In this document: positions 1-8,325 of the stretch, one piece after another
Layout of the letters: each line of letters opens with the position of its first letter
Numbering within the stretch: position 1 is the first letter of the stretch
Source: Streptomyces rapamycinicus NRRL 5491
GTDB taxonomy: Bacteria > Actinomycetota > Actinomycetes > Streptomycetales > Streptomycetaceae
Length of the DNA stretch: 64,000 bases
Reading direction: 5' to 3'
Assembly: GCF_024298965.1 (NCBI RefSeq)
Contig: NZ_CP085193.1
Coordinates: 1,178,001 to 1,242,000, forward strand
Notes under the pieces: generated by a model
Seen by the model: the letters and a program-made list of their open reading frames with translations, nothing else
Databases searched by the model: none
Told to the model about the DNA's origin: nothing
Program-made: the position numbers and the translations under genes

Positions 1-164
1 CCGGGCAGATAACGGGGCCGTACGGGCGCCTCGGCGGAGCCGACCACCCCGCGCTCCGGGCAGAGCACCAGCGCCTTGGTGCCCGAAGTGCCCTGGTCGA
101 TGGCGAGGACCGGGCCGGTCGCGGGGCCGGCCGGGGTGCGGTGGCGACGCTCTGCAGGCAGCAT
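1..164 (-). CDS. FGGY-family carbohydrate kinase, N-terminal fragment (runs off the left edge)
   Basis: Only the first 54 codons are in the window, reading leftwards from an ATG at 162-164. After a short basic and proline-rich lead comes AIDQGTSGTKALVL. This is the phosphate-1 loop (DQGTSGTK) that opens the ASKHA fold of FGGY kinases such as glycerol kinase and xylulokinase, where it binds the ATP phosphates. The family phosphorylates a sugar or polyol in the cytoplasm. The substrate cannot be assigned because the specificity-bearing remainder lies outside the window. The gene is divergent from the next gene across about 250 bases in which I see no clear operator. Confidence 0.75.
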   Translation of the reverse strand, partial: MLPAERRHRTPAGPATGPVLAIDQGTSGTKALVLCPERGVVGSAEAPVRPRYLP

Positions 165-414
165 GTCCGGTTCTTCGCTCGGGACGGGCGGATCGCTTCG
201 GGTTCGGGGGACGGCGCGCTCGCGGGACGGGGCGCGGATCTTGCCGGAAAGCCTGGTGCAGGCGCGGGGCGGGCGTCAAGACGGCCCGTTCGGGCACGGA
301 CCGGAGTCCCCCGTTCCCGAATCGTTGCGCCGGGACTATAAGATCCCTGCAACCATCCCCCAGGCACCTTGTTTTCCCGCGTCCGGTACGTCAGCTCCGT
401 ACGAAAGTCATCCG

Positions 415-1422
415 ATGCCCGAGGAAGAGTTCCGCCCCGTGTACCACCCCGCGGGCTATGACGGCGGGCTGCGCGTGGCGCTGCAGGATCTGCGCACCGG
501 ACGCTGGATATCGATGCGCAATCTGCTCGCGGAGACCCCCACCTGGTCGCTGTGGACCCAGCGCACCCAGGTGCTGGCCACGGCCGCGGCGGGCTCCAAT
601 GTGGTGGACGCCTGGCGGACCGAGGAGCCGCAGAGCGTGGCGGCGCTGGTGATGCACACGCGGGTCGGGGTGGAGCGCGCGGTGCGCGCACACCGCGAGG
701 GACACCCCCGCACCCGGGAGCTGTGGCGCGAGGCGTGGCAGTCCTGCCAGCTGGCCGCGCACCACTCCCCGGCGGATCCGGTGCCCTGGGTGTGTCTGCT
801 GGCCCTGGCCCAGCTGGACAAGGAGCAGCGGCAGGAGGAACACCGGGTGGCCCCGCCGGGTCCGCTGCTGTTCCCCGGCCCCTGGGGGCTGCTGGCGGAG
901 GCCGACCGGCGCGATCCGTACAACCGCGAGGCGTACCACCGGATGCTGCAGTTCGTGTACGCCCGGCGGGCCGGGGGTTCGCTGGCCGAGGCGGTCAACT
1001 TCGTGCAGTGGGTGGTCTCGGGTGCGCCCGAGGGGTCCGCGCTGCAGGTGCTGCCGCTGTACGTCCATGTCGAGCGGTACCGCGAGGAGCGGGGCTACGA
1101 GAAGGCGCTCGACCTTCACTGGGCCACCGAGGACGCCACCCGGGACGCGCGGAAGGCGCTGCTCGGCTGGTTCGACCACGCGGATGTCACGACGAGTTCC
1201 CTGCTCGATCTCAACCATCTGGCACACGCCCTGTGGGGCGCGCTGCTGTTCCCCGACGCGGCCCGCGTCTTCGAGACGCTGGGGCCGTACTTCACCCCGC
1301 TCCCCTGGGCCTACCGCACCCGCGACGCCGCCGACCGCGCGCTGGCTGAAGAAATGTTTCTTCGCGCCCGGGTCCGCTCACTGGCCGGCGCCCGTGGGCC
1401 AAGACCCGGGACCGGCGGCTGA
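415..1422 (+). CDS. Uncharacterised helical-repeat-like protein
   Basis: A 335-residue soluble protein that I do not recognise as a named family. It has no signal peptide or membrane segment. The middle and C-terminal parts are Ala/Leu/Arg-rich amphipathic helices with tetratrico-like spacing (for example around YNREAYHRMLQFVYARR), suggesting a scaffold of helical repeats. The ATG at 415 is chosen because the reading frame upstream is compositionally noisy; the Shine-Dalgarno match there is weak. It is followed after 59 bases by the permease gene on the same strand, so the two may be co-transcribed. No catalytic motif is visible. Confidence 0.6.
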   Translation: MPEEEFRPVYHPAGYDGGLRVALQDLRTGRWISMRNLLAETPTWSLWTQRTQVLATAAAGSNVVDAWRTEEPQSVAALVMHTRVGVERAVRAHREGHPRTRELWREAWQSCQLAAHHSPADPVPWVCLLALAQLDKEQRQEEHRVAPPGPLLFPGPWGLLAEADRRDPYNREAYHRMLQFVYARRAGGSLAEAVNFVQWVVSGAPEGSALQVLPLYVHVERYREERGYEKALDLHWATEDATRDARKALLGWFDHADVTTSSLLDLNHLAHALWGALLFPDAARVFETLGPYFTPLPWAYRTRDAADRALAEEMFLRARVRSLAGARGPRPGTGG

Positions 1423-1481
1423 GCCGATCTCCCCCACACCTGTACCACCCCTCGCCCGCCCCAGCATTCGGAGGTACATTC

Positions 1482-3002
1482 ATGTCCACGGCATGGTCGA
1501 GTTCGAGTCCCGCCCCCCACCGGGACGATGAACAGCGGCTGCGTGAGCTCGGCTATCAACCCGTCCTGGCCCGCCGCATGGGCGGCTTCGGCAATTTCGC
1601 CATCAGTTTCTCGGTCATCTCCATTCTCTCCGGATGTATGACGCTGTACGGCTTCGGGCTGGACACCGGCGGTCCCGCGGTGATGATGTGGGGCTGGGTC
1701 GGAGTGGGGCTCTTCGTACTGTGCGTCGGACTCGCCCTGGCCGAGGTGACCAGCGCGTATCCCACCTCGGGAGCGCTGTACTACATGGCCGACCGGCTGG
1801 GCGGGCGCACCTGGGGCTGGTACACCGGCTGGCTCAATCTGCTGGGGCTGCTCGGGGCCATCGCCGGAATCGACTACGGCGCCGCCCTGTTCACCGGCGC
1901 GCTCTTCAACCTCCAGTGGGGATTCGATCCCACACCGGAATCGACCATGCTCATCTTCGTCTGCATTCTGCTGCTGCACGCGGCGCTGAATCTGTTCGGA
2001 GTGCGGCTGGTGAGCGTGCTCAACTCGGTCAGTGTGTGGTGGCATCTGGCGGGCGTCGCCATCATCGTCGGCGCGCTGGCGATCGTGCCCTCCCACCACC
2101 AGTCGCCCGAATTCGTCTTCACCGAGTTCGTCAATGACACCGGCTGGTCGAACCCGCTGTATGTGACCGCGATCGGACTGCTGCTCGCCCAGTACACCTT
2201 CTCCGGCTACGACGCCTCCGCGCATCTGTCCGAGGAGACCTCCAACGCCTCCGTCTACGCCGCCCGGGGGATCGTCCGCGCCATCTGGGTCTCCTGGGTG
2301 GCCGGGTTCGTACTGCTGGCCGGGCTCACCTTCGCCATCCAGGACTACACCGGCACCCAGGGAAGCGCCACCGGAGTGCCGCCGGCGCAGATCCTGATCG
2401 ACGCCCTGGGCACGGGCGGCGCCACCGCGATGCTGCTCATCGTCATCGTGGCGCAGCTGTTCTGCGGGAACGCCGAGGTGGCGGCGGCCAGCCGGATGGT
2501 GTTCGCCTTCAGCCGGGACGGCGCGCTGCCGGGTTCACGGCTGTGGCAGCGGGTCAGCTCCCGTACCCAGACGCCGGTGCACGCGGTCTGGCTGTCGGTG
2601 GCGGTGGCGTGTGTGCTGGCCCTGCCGTCCCTGTACTCCGAGACCGCCTACGGCGCGGTGACCGCCATCAACGTCATCGGGATCACCCCCGCCTACGCCA
2701 TCCCCGTCTTCCTGCGGCTGCGCGCCGGGGACCGGTTCCAGCCGGGCCCGTGGAACCTGGGCCGCTGGAGCAAGCCGGTGGGCTGGATCGCGGTGGTGTG
2801 GGTGGCGGTCGTGACGGTGCTGTTCTGTCTGCCGCAGTCCAGTCCGGTGACGGTGGACTCGATGAACTACGCCTCGATCGCGCTGGCCGTGGTGCTGCTG
2901 CTGGCCACGATCTGGTGGTTCGTGGCCCGTCGCTCGTACAACACGCCGTCCGCGTACGGCTCGGCGCGCGAGCAGGCGGAGATCGCCGAAGGCATCGTCT
3001 GA
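1482..3002 (+). CDS. APC-superfamily amino acid permease (GABA/choline-type)
   Basis: A 506-residue integral membrane protein with about 12 hydrophobic segments, the usual size for amino acid-polyamine-organocation (APC) permeases. The first transmembrane region begins at MGGFGNFAISFSVISILSG. The family loop EVTSAYPTSGALYYM follows near residues 88-102, and SAHLSEETSNA near 245-255 resembles the ACT/UGA4 branch that takes up GABA, amino acids or choline. The start has a good Shine-Dalgarno sequence (GGAGGT, then ACATTC, then ATG). The GABA catabolic genes a few kb downstream make GABA or a related amine a reasonable substrate, but this is inference from context. A strong hairpin follows the stop codon. 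Confidence 0.85.
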   Translation: MSTAWSSSSPAPHRDDEQRLRELGYQPVLARRMGGFGNFAISFSVISILSGCMTLYGFGLDTGGPAVMMWGWVGVGLFVLCVGLALAEVTSAYPTSGALYYMADRLGGRTWGWYTGWLNLLGLLGAIAGIDYGAALFTGALFNLQWGFDPTPESTMLIFVCILLLHAALNLFGVRLVSVLNSVSVWWHLAGVAIIVGALAIVPSHHQSPEFVFTEFVNDTGWSNPLYVTAIGLLLAQYTFSGYDASAHLSEETSNASVYAARGIVRAIWVSWVAGFVLLAGLTFAIQDYTGTQGSATGVPPAQILIDALGTGGATAMLLIVIVAQLFCGNAEVAAASRMVFAFSRDGALPGSRLWQRVSSRTQTPVHAVWLSVAVACVLALPSLYSETAYGAVTAINVIGITPAYAIPVFLRLRAGDRFQPGPWNLGRWSKPVGWIAVVWVAVVTVLFCLPQSSPVTVDSMNYASIALAVVLLLATIWWFVARRSYNTPSAYGSAREQAEIAEGIV

Positions 3003-3018
3003 AGGTTCGTCGTATGGG

Positions 3019-3055
3019 TGAAGCCGGGTGCGGGAGGTTTTCGCACCCGGCTTCA
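3019..3055. terminator. Bidirectional hairpin terminator
   Basis: Perfect 14-bp inverted repeat (TGAAGCCGGGTGCG and its complement, 3019-3032 and 3042-3055) around a 9-base loop ending in TTTT. It lies between the convergent permease and FAD monooxygenase genes and can serve both. Confidence 0.85.
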
Positions 3056-3060
3056 ACGGC

Positions 3061-4314
3061 TCATCCGGAGCGGCGCAGCGACTCGGCCGGGGGCCGCTCG
3101 CGGCCCGCGCCGTAGGCGAGGAAGTACGCGGGCGCCCGCTTCAGCCAGGGCGCCTTGGTCAGCACCTGGGCCAGCCGCAGCGGCTCCCCTCCGGCGACCG
3201 GTGAACGTCCCCGGAGCAGCGGCCCGATGACCCGGGCGTGGGCGATCCGCTGCAGCCCCTGCGTCGCGACGGTGGTCGGCCACCGGCGGCGCTGGACGGC
3301 GCGTACGTCGGCCAGGCCCACGGTGCCCTCGCGCAGCGGCCGGACCAGATGGCGGGCGGCGGCGACCGCGTCCTCCACGGCGAGGTTGATGCCGATCCCG
3401 AACACGGGCGACATCGCGTGGGCCGCGTCCCCGATGCACAGCAGTCCGGGGCGGTGCCAGCGGCGGAGCCGGTCCATCCGTACGTTCAGCAGCTTCACCT
3501 CGTCCCAGGACCGCGGGCCCGGCCCACGGTCGGCCGGCCCCCGCCGCATCCACGGGGTGGCCTCGGTGAACGCGGTGAGGAACCGGTCGAGACCTTCGGC
3601 GCGGCATTTGGCGTCGGCCCCCTTGGGGATCAGGGCGGCGCACTGCCAGTAGTCACCACGGTCGATCATCGCGGTGAGAAAGCGTTCACCGACATTGCCC
3701 ACCAGCCCCTGGGGGTCGCTCTCCGCGCGCGGCAGCCGGAACCACCAGACGTCCATCGGGCAGGCGAACTCCTGGAGTCCGAGCTCGGGCAGGTCGCGGG
3801 CGAGCGATCCCCGGCCGTCGCAGGCCACGGTGAGGGTGGCGCGCAGCTCGCCGGTGGAGCCGCTCGCGCGGTCGCGGTAGCGCACCCCGGCGACCCGTCC
3901 GCGCTCCATGAGGAAGGAGGTCACCTCGGTGTTCGTCCGCAGTCGGAAGGCGGGTTCCCGCTCGGCCTCGTCCGCCAGCAGATCGAGCAGATCCCACTGC
4001 GGCACCATCGCCACGTAGTTGTACTTCCCCGGCAGTGAGCCGATCTCGCCGACCGTGAACAGTTCGCCGCCCCGCCCTATGGGCAGCTGGATGGAGTGCA
4101 CATGCCGCTGCGGCAGGGCCGCGAACCGGTCGGCGAGGCCCAGGTCGTCCAGGAGCCTCAGCGTACTGGGGTGCACCGTGTCGCCGCGGAAGTCGCGCAG
4201 GAAGTCCCCGTGCTTCTCCAGGACGGTGACCTCCACCCCGGCCCGGGCCAGCAGCAGGCCGAGGACCATCCCGGCGGGCCCGCCGCCCACCACACAGCAT
4301 GTGGTCCGCTCCAT
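3061..4314 (-). CDS. FAD-dependent monooxygenase (PHBH fold)
   Basis: A 417-residue group A flavoprotein monooxygenase. The N-terminal Rossmann motif GGGPAGMVLGLLLARAG binds the ADP of FAD. FLRDFRGDTVHPSTL near residues 38-52 resembles the conserved Arg/substrate-side segment of the fold. CDGRGSLARDL carries the DG motif, and GDAAHAMSPVFGIGINLAVED carries the GD motif that contacts the flavin ribityl and pyrophosphate. Such enzymes hydroxylate or decarboxylate aromatic or polyketide-like substrates using NAD(P)H and O2. The substrate is unknown. The gene stands alone, convergent with the permease and divergent from the next gene. The C-terminus is short and lacks a thioredoxin-like extension. 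Confidence 0.85.
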   Translation of the reverse strand: MERTTCCVVGGGPAGMVLGLLLARAGVEVTVLEKHGDFLRDFRGDTVHPSTLRLLDDLGLADRFAALPQRHVHSIQLPIGRGGELFTVGEIGSLPGKYNYVAMVPQWDLLDLLADEAEREPAFRLRTNTEVTSFLMERGRVAGVRYRDRASGSTGELRATLTVACDGRGSLARDLPELGLQEFACPMDVWWFRLPRAESDPQGLVGNVGERFLTAMIDRGDYWQCAALIPKGADAKCRAEGLDRFLTAFTEATPWMRRGPADRGPGPRSWDEVKLLNVRMDRLRRWHRPGLLCIGDAAHAMSPVFGIGINLAVEDAVAAARHLVRPLREGTVGLADVRAVQRRRWPTTVATQGLQRIAHARVIGPLLRGRSPVAGGEPLRLAQVLTKAPWLKRAPAYFLAYGAGRERPPAESLRRSG

Positions 4315-4497
4315 CTCATGGCTCCCTTCGACGTCCCCGAGGCCATGGGCACCCTCTCAGGACGGGTTACCCGGCGGCGCCGCGCCACACCGGCGCCGCG
4401 GGGGCTCCGGCGCCGCCGGTTCACGATCGGCTTGAATCTTCCCGCGCCCGCGTCCGTATCCCCGCGTGATGGTTGTGGGGCGCATAAGGAGGTCTGT

Positions 4498-5238
4498 ATG
4501 GCAGCCGAATCCGATCCGGACCGACCAGCCGGGCGTCAGGTGATCGAGCCGACCGCCATCTTCCCCGCGACGCCGGAGTACGACGACGCCCCGGATGGGC
4601 CGGTCGAGGGGTGGATGGAGGAGCTCGACCTCTTCCGGCCGCCGGGCACCGAGCTGCCGCCCGAGGCGCCGACCATGGCGGACGACGACACCCAGGAGAT
4701 GACGGGCGGCCCCTCCGCCGCCGACGCCTGGCCCCCGCAGGAGGCACCGGCCGCGCCCCAGCAACCGCCCGCACCGCCCGCACCGGCCGGGCGGCGCCCC
4801 AGCGCCGCCCTGCTGGTGCTGGCCGGACTCGGCGCGGGGGTCGTTCTCTCGCTGGTGGTGATGGTGGACCGGGACTCGGCGTCCGGCGCGGCCGAGGGCG
4901 GCGCGTCGGCCACACCGACCGCGTCCACCGCGCCCGCGACCTCCGGCGCGCCGCAGACGCCGAGCGCCCCCGCCTCGCAGGACCCGGACGACCAATTGCC
5001 GCCGCCGGGCGACCCGGGCGATGTGCTGACCCTCGGGAGCACCGGCCCGGAGGTCACCGAGCTCCAGAAGCGGCTGCTGCGGATCCCTAACGTGTATCAG
5101 GACGGGCCGGTCAACGGCGAGTACGACCAGACGCTGGCACAGGCCGTCTCCCGGTTCCAGGTGTGGTACGGGATCCGGGGCGACGCGAACGGGGTGTACG
5201 GGAGCGCCACACGGCGCGGTCTGGAGTCGCGCACCTGA
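4498..5238 (+). CDS. Single-pass membrane protein with extracytoplasmic peptidoglycan-binding domain
   Basis: A 246-residue protein. Residues 1-98 are an acidic, proline-rich cytoplasmic region ending in PPAPPAPAGRR. A single membrane span follows (about 102-122). A Thr/Ser/Ala/Pro-rich linker leads to a C-terminal PG_binding_1 domain (about 178-246): LTLGSTGPEVTELQKRLLRI, then the aromatic-rich FQVWYGIRGDANGVYG and the terminal RGLESRT. The ATG at 4498 has AAGGAGGT 6 bases upstream, which decides the start. It probably anchors to peptidoglycan from the membrane; whether the disordered N-terminus has partners cannot be told. Confidence 0.8.
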   Translation: MAAESDPDRPAGRQVIEPTAIFPATPEYDDAPDGPVEGWMEELDLFRPPGTELPPEAPTMADDDTQEMTGGPSAADAWPPQEAPAAPQQPPAPPAPAGRRPSAALLVLAGLGAGVVLSLVVMVDRDSASGAAEGGASATPTASTAPATSGAPQTPSAPASQDPDDQLPPPGDPGDVLTLGSTGPEVTELQKRLLRIPNVYQDGPVNGEYDQTLAQAVSRFQVWYGIRGDANGVYGSATRRGLESRT

Positions 5239-5273
5239 CGCCACGGCCGGAGGCGGACAGGGGCGGGACGCCC

Positions 5274-6662
5274 TCAGGCGGCGCCGAAGACCTGGGTCCA
5301 GTACGTGCCCGCGCGGCTGCCGGTGGCATGGCCGACGCCGATGTGGGTGAAGTCGGGCTTCAGGATGTTGGCGCGGTGACCCGGGCTGTTCATCCAGCCC
5401 CGCACCACCTCCTCCGGGGAGCGCTGGCCGCACGCGATGTTCTCGCCGATGCCGCGGTGGGCGGCCCCGGCGGCCCGGGCCCGGTCCCAGGGCTGATGCC
5501 CCTCGGGGCCGGTGTGGGAGTAGAAGTCGCGGGCCACCATGTCGTCGCTGTGTGCCTGCGCGGCCGCCGTCAGCCGCGGGTCCGGGGCGAGGGGCGCGAG
5601 CCGGGCTGCGGCGCGCTCCGCGTTGGTGAGGGAGATGACCTCGGAGGCCAGCCGCAGCAGCCCGTCCGGGGTGAACGGCCGGGCCCATACCGCCGTCCAG
5701 TAGACGTCCGTGGTGGGCCCGTCGGCCCGGCCGATGCCCAGGTGGACGATGGCCGGGTCGTGGAACGGGCCCCGGCGCTCGGCGCCTTCGAGGCAGTAGG
5801 CCACGAACTCGCGTGGGGTGCGCGGCCCGGAGACGATGTGCTCGGCGATGGTCAGCGGGCGGTATCCGTGCGCGGCGATCCGGTGGAAGAGCGAGGTGCC
5901 GTCCGGGCTCTCCAGAGCCAGCGCGCCGTGGGCGGCCATGGCCCGGGCGTGCGCCCCGGCCGCCGCGGTCAGCCGTCCGTCGAGGGCCACGGGCGCCGCC
6001 CCGGCCCGGGCCCGGGCCGCGTTCACCACGTCGAGGGCCTGCCGCGAGGCCCCGTCGGCGGGCGCGGGGGCGGTGGCGGGGGCGGTGGGCACAGGGGCGG
6101 GAGGCGCGAGAGGCATGGGAGGCACTGGCGCGGGTGGCGCGGGAGGCACCGGTGCGGGAGACGCGGGCGCGGCGGCGGTTCCGTCGTCGGCGACGTCGAC
6201 GCCGAAGTCCCGGGCCACACCGGCCAGTCCGTCGGCGTACCCCTGGCCGATCGCCCGCACCTTCCAGCCGCCGCCGCGGCGGTAGATCTCGGCGAGCAGC
6301 AGCACCGTCTCCCGCTCGGGGCGCGGCGGGGCGAACCGGGCCAGCGGTGCTCCCCGCTCGTCCAGGACGCTCAGCACGGGCGCCGGGAGCCGCCCCAGCG
6401 GGGTGCCCGGGTCGGCGGGGCTGATGACGAGGGTGACCCGGGCGGCGCCGGGCCGCAGCGCCCGCGGCCGCAGGGTGACGGTGTCGCCGTCCAGCCGGGC
6501 GCCGGGCGCGGTGGGCTGGTTGAAGAAGACGAAGTCACCGTCGCCCGCGACCTTTCCGTCCTCGCCGCTGATCAGCGCGGACAGGTCGAACGGGCCCGGC
6601 ACCCGGATGGTCAGCGAGCCGTCGGGCAGCGCCTGGTTCCCGCCGGGCACCAACTCGCCCAT
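5274..6662 (-). CDS. TerD-domain protein fused to two CAP (SCP/PR-1) domains
   Basis: A 462-residue three-domain protein. Residues 1 to about 165 form a TerD-like domain (MGELVPGGNQ at the start, ARVTLVISPADP in the middle, LLLAEIYRRGGGWKVRAIGQGYADGLAG split over its end), a Ca-binding stress-family fold. A Pro/Ala linker of about 40 residues follows. The CAP domain at about 210-330 is divergent. The C-terminal CAP domain (about 340-460) is canonical, with GIGENIACGQ and GWMNSPGHRANIL. No signal peptide is present, as in other TerD proteins, although CAP domains are usually extracytoplasmic. GAGGAG lies 6 bases before the ATG. Function is unknown; a role in stress or the cell envelope is inference. 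Confidence 0.8.
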   Translation of the reverse strand: MGELVPGGNQALPDGSLTIRVPGPFDLSALISGEDGKVAGDGDFVFFNQPTAPGARLDGDTVTLRPRALRPGAARVTLVISPADPGTPLGRLPAPVLSVLDERGAPLARFAPPRPERETVLLLAEIYRRGGGWKVRAIGQGYADGLAGVARDFGVDVADDGTAAAPASPAPVPPAPPAPVPPMPLAPPAPVPTAPATAPAPADGASRQALDVVNAARARAGAAPVALDGRLTAAAGAHARAMAAHGALALESPDGTSLFHRIAAHGYRPLTIAEHIVSGPRTPREFVAYCLEGAERRGPFHDPAIVHLGIGRADGPTTDVYWTAVWARPFTPDGLLRLASEVISLTNAERAAARLAPLAPDPRLTAAAQAHSDDMVARDFYSHTGPEGHQPWDRARAAGAAHRGIGENIACGQRSPEEVVRGWMNSPGHRANILKPDFTHIGVGHATGSRAGTYWTQVFGAA

Positions 6663-6764
6663 GTCCGCTCCTCACCGCCGCGTGTCTGGAAGCAACGCGT
6701 CAATGAGGGCAACGCCCGGGCGCCACCGGCGGTTCCGGCGGGCGCCCCGGCGCTGTGACAGCGG

Positions 6765-8237
6765 TCAGACCGGCACCGCCACGTACTTGTACTCCAGGAA
6801 CTCGTCGATGCCGACGCGGCCGCCCTCGCGTCCGAGCCCGGACTGTTTGACGCCCCCGAAGGGGGCCGCGGGGTTGGAGACCAGTCCGGTGTTGAGGCCG
6901 ACCATGCCGACCTCGAGCCGCTCGCTCACCCGCAGCGAGCGGTTGAGGTCCTGGGTGAACACATAGCCCACCAGACCCCATTCGGTGTCGTTGGCGGTGG
7001 CGAGGACCTCGTCCTCGTCGTCGAAGGTGAGCACGGCCGCGACCGGTCCGAAGATCTCGGTCTCCATCAGCCGGCTGGCCGGGGAGACGCCGGTGAGCAC
7101 CGTGGGCGGGTAGAAGCAGCCGGGGCCCTCGGGGGTGCTGCCGCCGACCAGGACCTCGGCGCCGCGTGCCACGGCGTCCGCGACCAGCTCCTCGACCTTG
7201 GTACGGCCCGCCCGGTCGATGAGCGGCCCGACCTGGACACCGGCGCGGCTGCCGGGGCCGACCTCCAGCGCGCCCATGCGGCGGGCCAGCCGGTCGGCGA
7301 ACTCCGCCGCCACGGAGGAGTGGACGAAGAAGCGGTTGGCCGCCGTGCACGCCTCGCCCATGTTGCGCATCTTGGCGGTCATGGCGCCCTCGACCGCGAC
7401 ATCGAGGTCGGCGTCCTCGAAGACGATGAAGGGGGCGTTGCCGCCGAGCTCCATGGAGGTGCGGACCACCGCGGGCGCGCTCTGGGCGAGCAGGGTGCGG
7501 CCGACCTGGGTGGAGCCGGTGAAGGAGAGCTTGCGGATGTGCCCGCCGGTCAGCAGCGGCTCCACGACCTCTCCCGCGCGGGAGGTGGTGACCACGTTGA
7601 GCACCCCGGCCGGAAGCCCCGCCTCCGCCAGGATCCCGGCGAGCGCCAGGCTGGACAGCGGGGTCTGCGGGGCGGGCTTGAGCACCATGGTGCAGCCCGC
7701 GGCGATCGCCGGGCCGATCTTGCGGGTGCCCATGGCCAGCGGGAAGTTCCACGGCGTGATGAGCAGACAGGGGCCGACCGGACGGCGCATCAGCAGCATG
7801 CGGTTCTTGCCGTCCGGCATCGTGGAGAACCCGCCCTCGACGCGCACGGCCTCCTCGGAGAACCAGCGGAAGAACTCCGCGGCGTAGGCCGCCTCTCCGC
7901 GCGCCTCGGCCAGCGGCTTGCCCATCTCGGCCGTCATCAGCGCGGCGAGCGCGTCCGCCCGCTCCACGATCAGCTCATAGGCGCGGCGCAGGATCTCGCT
8001 GCGCGCGCGGGGCGCGGTGGCCGCCCACTTCTCCTGGGCCTCCACGGCCGCGGCCAGGGCGCGCTGCCCGTCGGCGGGGGCGGCGTCGGCGACGTCGCAC
8101 AGCACCTCACCGGTGGCCGGGTCGTCGACCGGCATGGTCCGGCCGCCCGCCGCGTCGGACCACGATCCGGCGATGTAGAGCTGCTTGGGCACCGCGGCGA
8201 GGACCTCGGCGGCCGAGGGGTACGAGGGGGTGGACAT
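6765..8237 (-). CDS. gabD: Succinate-semialdehyde dehydrogenase, NAD(P)-dependent
   Basis: A 490-residue aldehyde dehydrogenase that oxidises succinic semialdehyde to succinate, the second step of GABA degradation. The catalytic set is visible: Asn164 in TPWNFP, Glu263 in MELGGNAPF, and nucleophile Cys297 in NMGEACTAANRFF. The nucleotide-binding FTGSTQVGR lies at 239-247. Full length for the family. It lies 88 bases downstream of gabT on the same strand, so the two probably form an operon. AGGAG precedes the start codon. Assignment to succinic semialdehyde rather than glutaric semialdehyde rests mainly on the gabT neighbour. Confidence 0.88.
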   Translation of the reverse strand: MSTPSYPSAAEVLAAVPKQLYIAGSWSDAAGGRTMPVDDPATGEVLCDVADAAPADGQRALAAAVEAQEKWAATAPRARSEILRRAYELIVERADALAALMTAEMGKPLAEARGEAAYAAEFFRWFSEEAVRVEGGFSTMPDGKNRMLLMRRPVGPCLLITPWNFPLAMGTRKIGPAIAAGCTMVLKPAPQTPLSSLALAGILAEAGLPAGVLNVVTTSRAGEVVEPLLTGGHIRKLSFTGSTQVGRTLLAQSAPAVVRTSMELGGNAPFIVFEDADLDVAVEGAMTAKMRNMGEACTAANRFFVHSSVAAEFADRLARRMGALEVGPGSRAGVQVGPLIDRAGRTKVEELVADAVARGAEVLVGGSTPEGPGCFYPPTVLTGVSPASRLMETEIFGPVAAVLTFDDEDEVLATANDTEWGLVGYVFTQDLNRSLRVSERLEVGMVGLNTGLVSNPAAPFGGVKQSGLGREGGRVGIDEFLEYKYVAVPV

Positions 8238-8325
8238 AGGGGCAATCTCCTATCGGACCGCCGCCGGTCCGAGGGGTTCGGAGCGGCGGGCGGATCGGGC
8301 TCCCGTGAGTGATGTGCGGTGCGCG

